Assembly (NCBI RefSeq): GCF_015244745.1
Contig: NZ_JABCQI010000009.1
Span: forward strand, 62,001-126,000
Source of the DNA: Gluconobacter cadivus
GTDB lineage: Bacteria; Pseudomonadota; Alphaproteobacteria; Acetobacterales; Acetobacteraceae
DNA length: 64,000 bases
Direction of reading: 5' to 3'
The position numbers and the translations under genes were made by a program. Positions within the stretch are counted from its first letter, which is position 1, and each line of letters opens with the position of its first letter. The notes below the pieces were generated by a model. The model was given only the letters and a program-made list of their open reading frames with translations, made no database searches and was not told the origin of the DNA. This document shows positions 9,119 through 17,145 of this stretch, piece after piece.

Positions 9119-9691
9119 ATGATCGCGTCCCAGGGGCCCTCCATGCGTCGTAACCGTCTTTTCGTTGCCCGTCTCAGTGTCCAGATGGGTGCCATGGCTT
9201 CCGTCGGCCTGCTGCTTTCGGGCTGCTCGGGCGCCGATGTCTCCCGCGCGATCGGTCTCGAACGGGCCATGCCCGACGAGTACACCGTCACAACCCGCGC
9301 CCCGCTCTCCATGCCGCCTTCCGAGCAGATGCAGCTCCCCGGCGCGGCGGATGCCCATCGCCCGGACGAAAGCCCGCGGATGCAGGCGCTCGAAACGCTT
9401 TCGCCGGACACGGCCCTGCATCCGGATTCCGGCAAGGGCAGCACCGGGCAGACCGCGCTGGTCGGACAGGTGGATAAGTCCGCCAATGCGCCGAACAACG
9501 CCGAACTCGGTGCGGCCGATGCCGGTTTTGTGGACAACCTGATGTTTTGGAAAGGCGGCAATGCCGGGTCCGTCGTCGATGGTGACGGCGAAAACCGTCG
9601 CATCCGCGAGAACTCGGCTCTGGGCCGCAACCCCGCAACGGGCGCCACCCCGACGGTCCGCAAGAAGAAAGCCTTCCTCGGCGTTCTCTGA
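9119..9691 (+). CDS. DUF3035-type lipoprotein
   Basis: The predicted protein of about 190 residues has an N-terminal signal with lipobox LLLSGC, so it should be lipid-anchored after LspA cleavage. The segment GLERAMPDEYTVTTRAPLSM matches the conserved core of DUF3035 proteins, which are common in alphaproteobacteria and often sit next to ileS-lspA. ATG 9119 has GTAGGAG about ten bases upstream. ATG 9143 (MRRNRLF) is an alternative that gives a shorter signal peptide. The C-terminal half is low-complexity with a basic end. The function is not established; envelope assembly is a guess. Confidence 0.78.
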   Translation: MIASQGPSMRRNRLFVARLSVQMGAMASVGLLLSGCSGADVSRAIGLERAMPDEYTVTTRAPLSMPPSEQMQLPGAADAHRPDESPRMQALETLSPDTALHPDSGKGSTGQTALVGQVDKSANAPNNAELGAADAGFVDNLMFWKGGNAGSVVDGDGENRRIRENSALGRNPATGATPTVRKKKAFLGVL

Positions 9692-9778
9692 GTATGCTTG
9701 TTCCTTCCGCTCCCTGATGGGGCGCAAGGAACGGCCCTGTCTGCCGTCCGGCTCCAGTCCGGACGATGAGGAGGCATC

Positions 9779-11620
9779 GTGACCGAGGCCCCGTCCATGT
9801 CCCGCCCCACAATCCGTCGCCTGTCCGGTCATGTCATCGACCTGATCGCGGCGGGCGAGGTCATCGAACGTCCCGCCGCCGCGCTCAAGGAACTGGTCGA
9901 AAACGCCATTGATGCCGGTGCAACCCGCATTGTGGTCGCGCTGCGTGCAGGCGGGACGGACCGGATCGACGTTACGGATAATGGCTGTGGCATGAGCCCG
10001 GTCGAACTGGAACTGGCTGTCGAGCGGCACTGCACGTCCAAACTTCTGGACGATCATCTCGTCCAGATCCGCACGCTCGGGTTCCGGGGCGAGGCGCTGC
10101 CCTCCATCGGCGCCAGCGCGCGGCTCTCCATCACGTCCCGTACGCCAGAGTCTGACACCGCCTGGTGCATCCGCGTGGACGGCGGTGTCATCACCCCGCC
10201 GCAGCCCGCCTCCGGCCCGGTCGGCACGCGCATTGTCGTAACGGACCTGTTCTTCGCCACTCCGGCGCGGCGCAAGTTTCTCAAGAGCGCGCGCGTCGAG
10301 AGCGGCCATGCCGAATCCGTCATGCGGCGGCTGGCTTTGTCCGCGCCCCATTGCGCCATGCGTGTGCTGCTGGACGACAAGGTTCTGTTCGACCTCCCCG
10401 AACAGAGTCCGATCAGTCGTGCGGCGTCCATCCTTGAGACCACGCCCGATACGCTGATCCCGCTGGACGAACAGCGCGGGGCCGTGCGTCTGTCGGGGTT
10501 CGCCTGTGGTCCGGCCCGAACCCGCGCCACCGGATCGGGTCAGTTCATTCTGGTCAACAACCGCCCGGTGACGGACCCGATGCTCCGGACCGCCATTCGC
10601 GTAGCCTATCGTCCCGTCATCGAGCGCGGCCGCTTCCCGGTCATGGCGCTGCATCTGAAAGTGCCGCTGGAACGGTTGGACGTGAACGTCCATCCCGCCA
10701 AGACGGAACTGCGTTTCGCCGATGAAGCCGAAATCCGCTCTCTCGTCATCGGCGGTCTGGGCCGGGCGCTGGGGCATGGCTCGAAGGGCGGAGGCGGCAT
10801 CCATGCGAGTTTCGCCCCGCGGTCTTCCATCGTCTATCCGCCCCGCCCGCCGGAACCCGGGGAGACGATGACGTCGCTCCCGTTACAGACCACTCTGCCC
10901 ACGGCCTCAGCGCCCCAAACCCCGCAAACCGTCCCTCGTCAGGGCTTCGCAGAAACGGACCCGGCTTTCGCTCCCGCCGCCCGCGCCCCTCAGCAGCCCG
11001 AGGCGCTCGATCCGGCATTTCCACTCGGCGCGTCCATCGCGCAGGTTTTCGACACCTACATTCTCGCGCTCGCACCCGATGGCGACCTGATCCTCGTGGA
11101 CCAGCATGCGGCCCATGAACGCCTGACCCATGAGCGCCTGCGCGAACAATATGCGAGCGGCGGCACCCTGCGCGCGCAGGCCCTGCTCCTGCCCGAAGTG
11201 GTGGACCTGCCTCGCCGTGAGGCCGAGGCCCTCATGGCGCGGGCGGAGGATCTCGCCAAACTCGGGATCGACCTCGAATCCTTCGGCCCCGGCAGTGTTC
11301 TGCTGCGCTCGGTTCCAGCCCTTTTGGGCGCGAAGGACATTCAGGGTCTCCTGAAAGACGTTGCCGACGAACTGGCTGGCGATCCGGATCTGGATGCCGC
11401 CAGTACGGGAAGTTTTGCCCATCATCTGGACGCCATTCTCGCTCGGATGGCCTGTCATGGCAGTATTCGTGCAGGTCGTCGGCTCAAGCCTGAAGAAATG
11501 GATGCCCTGCTGCGGGAGATGGAACGCACACCGCGGGCCAATACCTGTTCGCATGGACGGCCGACATGGCTTCGATTGACACGACGGGAACTTGAACGTC
11601 TCTTTGGGCGCGTAAAATAA
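9779..11620 (+). CDS. mutL: DNA mismatch repair protein MutL
   Basis: The 613-residue protein couples MutS recognition to strand removal. The N-terminal GHKL ATPase has ELVENAIDAGA, DNGCGMS and TLGFRGEALPSIG. A Pro/Ala-rich linker spans about residues 340-415. The C-terminal dimerisation domain carries the endonuclease motif DQHAAHERLTHE starting at residue 441 and ACHGSIRAG further on. The final metal-site motif reads CSHGRP rather than the usual CPHGRP. The presence of DQHA(x)2E(x)4E implies a nicking MutL of the MutH-independent type. The start is GTG 9779, supported by GAGGAGG five bases upstream. Confidence 0.95.
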   Translation: MTEAPSMSRPTIRRLSGHVIDLIAAGEVIERPAAALKELVENAIDAGATRIVVALRAGGTDRIDVTDNGCGMSPVELELAVERHCTSKLLDDHLVQIRTLGFRGEALPSIGASARLSITSRTPESDTAWCIRVDGGVITPPQPASGPVGTRIVVTDLFFATPARRKFLKSARVESGHAESVMRRLALSAPHCAMRVLLDDKVLFDLPEQSPISRAASILETTPDTLIPLDEQRGAVRLSGFACGPARTRATGSGQFILVNNRPVTDPMLRTAIRVAYRPVIERGRFPVMALHLKVPLERLDVNVHPAKTELRFADEAEIRSLVIGGLGRALGHGSKGGGGIHASFAPRSSIVYPPRPPEPGETMTSLPLQTTLPTASAPQTPQTVPRQGFAETDPAFAPAARAPQQPEALDPAFPLGASIAQVFDTYILALAPDGDLILVDQHAAHERLTHERLREQYASGGTLRAQALLLPEVVDLPRREAEALMARAEDLAKLGIDLESFGPGSVLLRSVPALLGAKDIQGLLKDVADELAGDPDLDAASTGSFAHHLDAILARMACHGSIRAGRRLKPEEMDALLREMERTPRANTCSHGRPTWLRLTRRELERLFGRVK

Positions 11621-11701
11621 CACGCAGGGTTGAAGAGTGGTTTCTTGCAGCCCCATGTTAGGACCAGCGGCGATCACGTTGCCGGCAGGAAAGACAAGAG
11701 A

Positions 11702-13444
11702 ATGTCAGCGTCACTACAAGGCAGTTCCGAGGCCAGCTCAGAAGTCAGCGATGCCTCGCTCATCCACTCCCTCCGCGCCATTCTCGGAGCGCGACATGTC
11801 CTGACGACCCCTTCGGCGACCTATCGCTTCCGCAAGGGGTTCCGTTTCGGCATGGGAGACGTGGTGGCGGTGCTTCAGCCGGGCAGCCTTGTCGAATTGT
11901 GGCGTGCCGCAAAGCTCTGCGCCGAGTCCGGTCGGATCATCATCATGCAGGCCGCCAATACGGGCCTGACGGGCGGCTCCACTCCTGACGGCAACGACTA
12001 TGACCGTGGCGTGGTCATCATCAGCACAAACCGTCTGGACGGCATCCACCTGATCGGCGAAGGGCGGCAGGTAGTCTGCCTGCCCGGCTCCACCCTGCAT
12101 GATCTGGAAGACAAACTCGCTGCCATCGACCGCGAACCGCATTCCGTGATCGGCTCGTCCTGTATCGGCGCGTCGGTTCTGGGCGGTGTCAGCAACAATT
12201 CCGGCGGCGCGCTGGTTCAGCGCGGCCCCGCCTTCACCGAAATGGCGCTGTTCGGCCAGATGGGCGCGGACGGCAAACTGCATCTCGTCAACCATCTGGG
12301 CATCCGTCTGGAGGGTAATCCCGAGGAAATCCTCGCTGCCGTGCAGGCCGGACAGCTTCCCGAAGCCGCCATCGACTGGAACGCCGGACGCGGTCACGAC
12401 GAAAATTACGCCACCCATGTCCGGGACGTAGACGCCGACACGCCCGCCCGCTTCAATGCCGATCCCAACCGCTGGTACGAAGCCGCGGGATGTGCGGGCA
12501 AGCTGGTCGTGTTTGCGGTGCGTCTGGATACGTTCGAGGCGAACAAAAATCCGGCTGTGTTCTATATCGGGACGAACAGCACGTCCGATCTTGAAGACCT
12601 CCGCCGTCACGCCCTGACCCATTTTGATGAACTGCCGATCGCCGGTGAGTATCTGCATCGCGATGCGTTCGATATTGCCGAGAAATACGGCAAGGACACG
12701 TTTGCGGTCATCCGTTATTTCGGCACGAAATACCTGCCGAAATTCTTCTCCATGAAGTCCCGCTTCGACGTTTTCGCGCAGAAACTACCGTTCCTGTCCG
12801 ATCATTTCAGCGATCTGGCGATGCAGGTCCTCAGCCGCTTCCTGCCGAAGCAGCTTCCCAAGCGCATGTGCGAGTACCGCGATCGTTTCGAGCACCACCT
12901 TATGCTCAAGGTCTCGGCTCCCATGACCGCACCGGTTCGGGCCTATCTGGAACAGTGGGCCTCAGGCACGGGCGGGGCTTTCTTCGAATGTACGCCCGAA
13001 GAAGGCAAGCTTGCCTTCCTGCATCGCTTTGCCGCGGCCGGTGCTGCCGTGCGGTACCGCGCAATCCATACGAAAACCGCCGAAGACATCGTGGCGCTTG
13101 ATGTCGCGCTGCGCCGCAATGATCGTGAGTGGTTTGAGGTCCTGCCGAAGGAGATCGAGGACAAGATCATCGTCAAACTCTATTACGGCCATTTCTTCTG
13201 CCACGTGATGCACCAGGATTACGTGATCAAAAAGGGCTACAACGCCATGCAGGTGGAGCACGACATGCTCCCCGGACTGGACGCCCGTGGCGCGCGCTAT
13301 CCGGCGGAACACAATGTCGGGCATCTCTACAAGGCACCGGACGAGATGGTCGCCCATTACCGCAGCCTCGATCCGTGCAACTGCTTCAATCCGGGCATTG
13401 GTCTTGCGACCAAGACCCGGAACTGGGTTGCCGAGAGCGTCTGA
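11702..13444 (+). CDS. dld: Quinone-dependent D-lactate dehydrogenase
   Basis: This peripheral-membrane flavoprotein of about 580 residues oxidises D-lactate and passes electrons to ubiquinone. The FAD-binding domain holds QAANTGLTGGSTP (residues near 83-95) and VIGSSCIGASVLGGVSNNSGG. The central segment QVLSRFLPKQLPKRMCEYRD belongs to the membrane-association domain of E. coli Dld. The C terminus has EHNVGHLYKAPDEM and DPCNCFNPGIG. Length equals E. coli Dld (571). ATG 11702 follows a purine-rich AGGAAAGACAAGAG leader. A ten-base-pair hairpin is centred on the stop codon. The enzyme fits the oxidative, respiratory metabolism of acetic acid bacteria. Confidence 0.94.
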   Translation: MSASLQGSSEASSEVSDASLIHSLRAILGARHVLTTPSATYRFRKGFRFGMGDVVAVLQPGSLVELWRAAKLCAESGRIIIMQAANTGLTGGSTPDGNDYDRGVVIISTNRLDGIHLIGEGRQVVCLPGSTLHDLEDKLAAIDREPHSVIGSSCIGASVLGGVSNNSGGALVQRGPAFTEMALFGQMGADGKLHLVNHLGIRLEGNPEEILAAVQAGQLPEAAIDWNAGRGHDENYATHVRDVDADTPARFNADPNRWYEAAGCAGKLVVFAVRLDTFEANKNPAVFYIGTNSTSDLEDLRRHALTHFDELPIAGEYLHRDAFDIAEKYGKDTFAVIRYFGTKYLPKFFSMKSRFDVFAQKLPFLSDHFSDLAMQVLSRFLPKQLPKRMCEYRDRFEHHLMLKVSAPMTAPVRAYLEQWASGTGGAFFECTPEEGKLAFLHRFAAAGAAVRYRAIHTKTAEDIVALDVALRRNDREWFEVLPKEIEDKIIVKLYYGHFFCHVMHQDYVIKKGYNAMQVEHDMLPGLDARGARYPAEHNVGHLYKAPDEMVAHYRSLDPCNCFNPGIGLATKTRNWVAESV

Positions 13445-13460
13445 CGCTCTCGGTTCTGTT
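13431..13460 (+). terminator. Stop-codon-spanning hairpin after dld
   Basis: CCGAGAGCGT (13431-13440) and ACGCTCTCGG (13444-13453) form a perfect ten-base-pair stem around a three-base loop that contains most of the dld TGA. A weak T-rich tail (TTCTGTT) follows. It probably terminates or protects the dld mRNA, because a convergent gene ends at 13476. Confidence 0.6.
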
Positions 13461-13475
13461 GCGGCCCGACCCCTG

Positions 13476-15614
13476 TTAGAATGCGGCGGTCAGGTTCATG
13501 TTGAAAGACCGCCCCATTCCCGGCAACGGCCCCAGAACACCCGTAGCGTCGTAATCCCCCAGTGAGAGGCCGCCTAGCGGCAGATAATATCGCTGATTCA
13601 GCACATTCGCGAGTTCGGCATTGAGCGTGAAATACCGCCAGCGATAGCTCCCCCCAAGCCCCAGCAGCGCATAGCCGGGCGTGCGGGGTTCGTTGCGCAG
13701 CCAGTCCACGGTGTCCTTGGATTTCACGAGCGTCACCTCGACGCGACCTGTCCAGTTCTCATAGGTCTCGTGTAGCCCGATCAGGCCGTTCGCCGGCATC
13801 TGGTGATACAGCCCCGAATGCGTGACCAGATCCACACCGCGCACCCAGTTGATGTTCCCGACCAGCTCGCCCCGTCCATAAGCTGTCCTGTCCCACAGGC
13901 GCACGGAGCCTGAGGCGTTGAGGCCGTAGCTCTGGGCGTTGTGATTGACGAAACCCAGCATCGACAACCCGTTCGAGAAGCTGCTCAGACGCCGGACGTT
14001 AATGTAGTTGTGCGTGTAGGTATAAAACGGCTGGATCTTCAGGTCCCAGCGCTGGGTCGGGTTCGGATCATGCCAGTCCACCGTCACGCTGGCCGTATTG
14101 GCGACCTCGGGAGACAGGTTCAGGTTCCCCACATAACCGTTGCCATCGCCAAACCAGCCGATCATCCGCGTCGCCATGCTCCCCATGCCCCAGGCATAAC
14201 GTTCATAGAGGTTTGGCGAGCGCGTCTTGCGGGCATAGCCCCCTTCGATGGACAGGCTGTCCAGCGGCTTCCAGCGGCCCGTCGCGGTCACGTCGAAATT
14301 GACGTCCGTGCGCCCGCGTGACGCCTGATTGAACCGCTCCGCCGCCATCGCATCGGCCATGGACATCATCCCGGTCCAGGAATACGGCGCGACCTTGCCC
14401 GTATTCATCATCACCAGATCGTTGCGAAATCCAAGCTGCGTGGAAAAGCGGGGCAGCCACTGCGCGTCCCATTCCGCGAAATGCCCCAGCCGGTCCCGAT
14501 GGCCGTTATTGATGTTGTGATAGGTGCCTGGCCCCATCATCATGCTGCCCTGAAGCGGCGGCCACCAGTCGTTCAGTCCGTTATGGTCGAAGGAACTGCC
14601 CAGTTTGAGTGTGTGCTTCAGTCCGAGCGGAATGGTCGCCTTGATCGCATAGGTCGCCGTGCGCGCATCCGTGTTCATCGGCATGCCCGTGGTCGCGCTG
14701 TGGCCGCCCTTGTCCGAAAGCATGTCCATGACATGCGTCACCCGCTGCCAGGAGCCGCGCACATCGAGTGTGCCCCAGTTGAAGTCGCCCTTGTACTTGC
14801 CGTTCACGAAGGTGGAGCGGTTATTGGTCATGTCCATGTACTGGTTGGGAAAGCCCTCATAGGGGATGTCCTGCTGACCGAAAGTCAGGGCCAGAAGATG
14901 ATTGGCCTTCTTCACGCCCAGCGTCACGGCATGGTTGAAGCTCAGATACTCGGTGGACCGCACGTGCTGCCCGTTCCCACCGGCCTGATAGTCGCTGGCA
15001 TGGGAATAGGACGCGGTATAGCGCAGGCTAAACATGTCATTGGCGACCGTCAAAGACCCCGAAGCCCCCGAACCGCCCCCATTGCTGCGATAATCCCCCC
15101 GCACATGCCCCGTCACGAGGATATTGCCCGTTTTGGCGAACAGCGGGTCTTTGCGCTCGATCTCGACGGTCCCGCCGATGCTGTCTCCGCCCAGACTTAC
15201 GGGCGTGATCCCCGCAATGGCCACCGCACGCGAAACGCTGTCGGGATCGACATAGGACATGGCGGGATTCATGTGGTTCGGACAGGCGGCATCAATCCGC
15301 ATGCCGTCCACGAGCGTCGCCACCCGATCGTCGGCCATGCCGTTCAGAACGGGCAGGGCGGAGACGCCGCCTGCGGAATAGGTGCTGTAACCGAGCGCAT
15401 GGTCCAGAAGATGCGCTGTATCCGCGCTGGTCGTCTGGGGTTGGCGTATGCCGATGACGTTCAACTGTTCGGCCTTGGCAGACTCAACGGAGTCTGGCTG
15501 GGAGAGAACATCCTGTGCGGATGCTCCTGAAAAGGCGGTCAGGGTAAAGAAAAGCGCCGTCAGGCACGGGCGCGCATAACCTGCGTCCGTGCGGGTCCTG
15601 TAATGGGGAAGCAT
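13476..15614 (-). CDS. TonB-dependent copper receptor (OprC/NosA-like)
   Basis: The product is an outer-membrane receptor of about 712 residues. I chose ATG 15612-15614 because GAGG sits nine bases upstream and a signal peptide ending SGASAQ follows. A TonB-box-like EQLNVIG is near the mature N terminus. The plug has ACPNHMNP, a CxxxM motif with Cys near residue 111 and Met near 115. THVMD gives an HxM motif near 294-296. In Pseudomonas OprC, CxxxM and HxM together make the copper site with almost the same spacing. The barrel ends in SFNMNLTAAF. The DUF2946-like gene just upstream supports copper handling. Confidence 0.86.
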   Translation of the reverse strand: MLPHYRTRTDAGYARPCLTALFFTLTAFSGASAQDVLSQPDSVESAKAEQLNVIGIRQPQTTSADTAHLLDHALGYSTYSAGGVSALPVLNGMADDRVATLVDGMRIDAACPNHMNPAMSYVDPDSVSRAVAIAGITPVSLGGDSIGGTVEIERKDPLFAKTGNILVTGHVRGDYRSNGGGSGASGSLTVANDMFSLRYTASYSHASDYQAGGNGQHVRSTEYLSFNHAVTLGVKKANHLLALTFGQQDIPYEGFPNQYMDMTNNRSTFVNGKYKGDFNWGTLDVRGSWQRVTHVMDMLSDKGGHSATTGMPMNTDARTATYAIKATIPLGLKHTLKLGSSFDHNGLNDWWPPLQGSMMMGPGTYHNINNGHRDRLGHFAEWDAQWLPRFSTQLGFRNDLVMMNTGKVAPYSWTGMMSMADAMAAERFNQASRGRTDVNFDVTATGRWKPLDSLSIEGGYARKTRSPNLYERYAWGMGSMATRMIGWFGDGNGYVGNLNLSPEVANTASVTVDWHDPNPTQRWDLKIQPFYTYTHNYINVRRLSSFSNGLSMLGFVNHNAQSYGLNASGSVRLWDRTAYGRGELVGNINWVRGVDLVTHSGLYHQMPANGLIGLHETYENWTGRVEVTLVKSKDTVDWLRNEPRTPGYALLGLGGSYRWRYFTLNAELANVLNQRYYLPLGGLSLGDYDATGVLGPLPGMGRSFNMNLTAAF

Positions 15615-15730
15615 GATCCACATCCTCGACTGATCTGAAATCCAGTCACGGCGGATCACGCCTCCGCAGGCTGTCCCGAAAAAGACAGACCGCAAGGCAG
15701 TTTCGTCCTCCGCCATGACCACAATGGGGG

Positions 15731-16171
15731 TCAGACGAGGCGAGGTGGTCCTCGGGAAGGGGGAAGCAGTCGCCAGATTGCGGGCGGCGCACGCGGCGTA
15801 CCGGGCGTCTGGCGGATCTGGCGTCCCAGGGTCCCACAGGCCGGCAGCACAGGCAGACTGGCCAGAATGACCGCCAGAAGCTGTAACAGGGGGCAGAGCG
15901 GGCAGGTGCCGTCATGCGAATGATGATGATGTCCAGCCGTCATTCCCGGCATCGGACCGGGCATCACCATGGGGGACGGTGCAATGTCGATGCCCGTCAG
16001 GCGCTCGATCGTCGCCCGGGGACTTTCTTCGGGATAGGAACATCCCTGAAGAACGAGTTGCCCCAGAAACCCCAGAAGAACCACGGCGATGACTGCGAGC
16101 GCAGGCAAACCGGACCGTCGGTTCGAAGGGGAAAAGAGGCAGGACATGACGCCCGCATCTGGCGCCGACAT
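15731..16171 (-). CDS. DUF2946-like His/Met-rich small membrane protein
   Basis: The protein has up to 146 residues; an alternative ATG at 16147 gives 138, and neither start has a strong ribosome site. A hydrophobic N-terminal segment (residues 20-42) is followed by a Met/Pro-rich stretch (MVMPGPMPGM), a His cluster (HHHHSH) and DGTCPLCPLLQL, the signature of DUF2946. A second hydrophobic segment follows, and the tail is Pro/Arg-rich. Cys, His and Met are typical soft-metal ligands, and such genes often neighbour copper TonB receptors, as here (116-base gap). A role in copper relay is inference. Confidence 0.7.
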   Translation of the reverse strand: MSAPDAGVMSCLFSPSNRRSGLPALAVIAVVLLGFLGQLVLQGCSYPEESPRATIERLTGIDIAPSPMVMPGPMPGMTAGHHHHSHDGTCPLCPLLQLLAVILASLPVLPACGTLGRQIRQTPGTPRAPPAIWRLLPPSRGPPRLV

Positions 16172-16252
16172 CCCCTGTCGGTCAAGAGAGCGAAATACGT
16201 CCCGACCCTATATTTCTGTCTGTTTTCAGCCGATTATAGGGCCCGCGTTGCG

Positions 16253-17143
16253 TCAGTGCAGGGACTTCTGCCGTCCGGTCAGCACATTCCCTGCCGAGGC
16301 GGCGGCAATACACAACACCCCCATCCAGCGCATTGCGGACAGGGCCTCATGCAGGAACACAAACCCTGACAGAGCGCCCAGCATCGGCTCCATGCTCAGA
16401 AGGATACCCAGATCGCGCGGGCTCAGGGTCCGCATCGCCATCATGTCCAGAATATACGGCACCGCCGAAGACAGGACCGCCACGCTCAACGCGGCCCCGC
16501 CCTGCCAAGGATGGGTCAGGACCGTCGGAATCGTCGGGATCAGACAAGGCAGCAGCAGGATGGCCGCCGTGCTCATGCCCAGTGTCGTGGCAACGGGCGC
16601 CGGGAACATTTTCCCCATCCGCGTGCCGGTCAGGATATAGACCACCCATCCACACCCGCTCAGAAGGGCCGCCGCCACGCCGAACAGATTGAGTGACGCC
16701 AGACCCACTGTCGGTCCTTCGGGCCGCAGCAACAGGAACAGCCCCGCAACCACCAGTCCCGCCCAGCACAGATCCAGCCAGCGGCGGGAGCCGACCAGCG
16801 CCAGCGTCAGGGGACCGGTGAACTCAAGAGCGACGACCACGCCCAGTGGCAGCCGGACCAGCGCCACGTAAAAGCAGAAATTCATGATCGCGACAGACGC
16901 GCCATAGGGCAGCAGCAGCTTCAGCCGCTCGACCGTCAGCGTGCCCGGCGTCGGCCGCCAGATGCACAACAGAATGACCGCAGCCAGACAGACGCGCAGC
17001 CCCACCATGCCGGTCGGGCCAAACAGTGGGAACAGTCCTTTCGCCAGCGTCGCGCCGATCTGGAAGGAGGAAATTCCCCCGATCAGACATCCGACCGCCT
17101 TGAGCTGGCTATTCGTTTCCGTGGAGCTGACCTGTGACGACAC
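16253..17143 (-). CDS. EamA/DMT-family exporter (RhtA-like)
   Basis: The 296-residue inner-membrane protein has about ten hydrophobic helices arranged as two EamA repeats. The segments VVVALEFTGPLTLALVGSRR and LGILLSMEPMLGALSGFVFL resemble RhtA, the threonine/homoserine exporter of E. coli. The substrate here is unproven; amino acid or metabolite efflux is likely. It lies two bases downstream of the parE stop on the same strand, so the two are probably co-transcribed although their jobs look unrelated. Confidence 0.85.
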   Translation of the reverse strand: MSSQVSSTETNSQLKAVGCLIGGISSFQIGATLAKGLFPLFGPTGMVGLRVCLAAVILLCIWRPTPGTLTVERLKLLLPYGASVAIMNFCFYVALVRLPLGVVVALEFTGPLTLALVGSRRWLDLCWAGLVVAGLFLLLRPEGPTVGLASLNLFGVAAALLSGCGWVVYILTGTRMGKMFPAPVATTLGMSTAAILLLPCLIPTIPTVLTHPWQGGAALSVAVLSSAVPYILDMMAMRTLSPRDLGILLSMEPMLGALSGFVFLHEALSAMRWMGVLCIAAASAGNVLTGRQKSLH

Positions 17144-17145
17144 GC

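Noticed and set aside
9011-10804. Antisense open frame of about 597 codons opposite mutL and the DUF3035 gene
   Set aside because: It spans two real genes and their spacer; composition is typical of a shadow frame.
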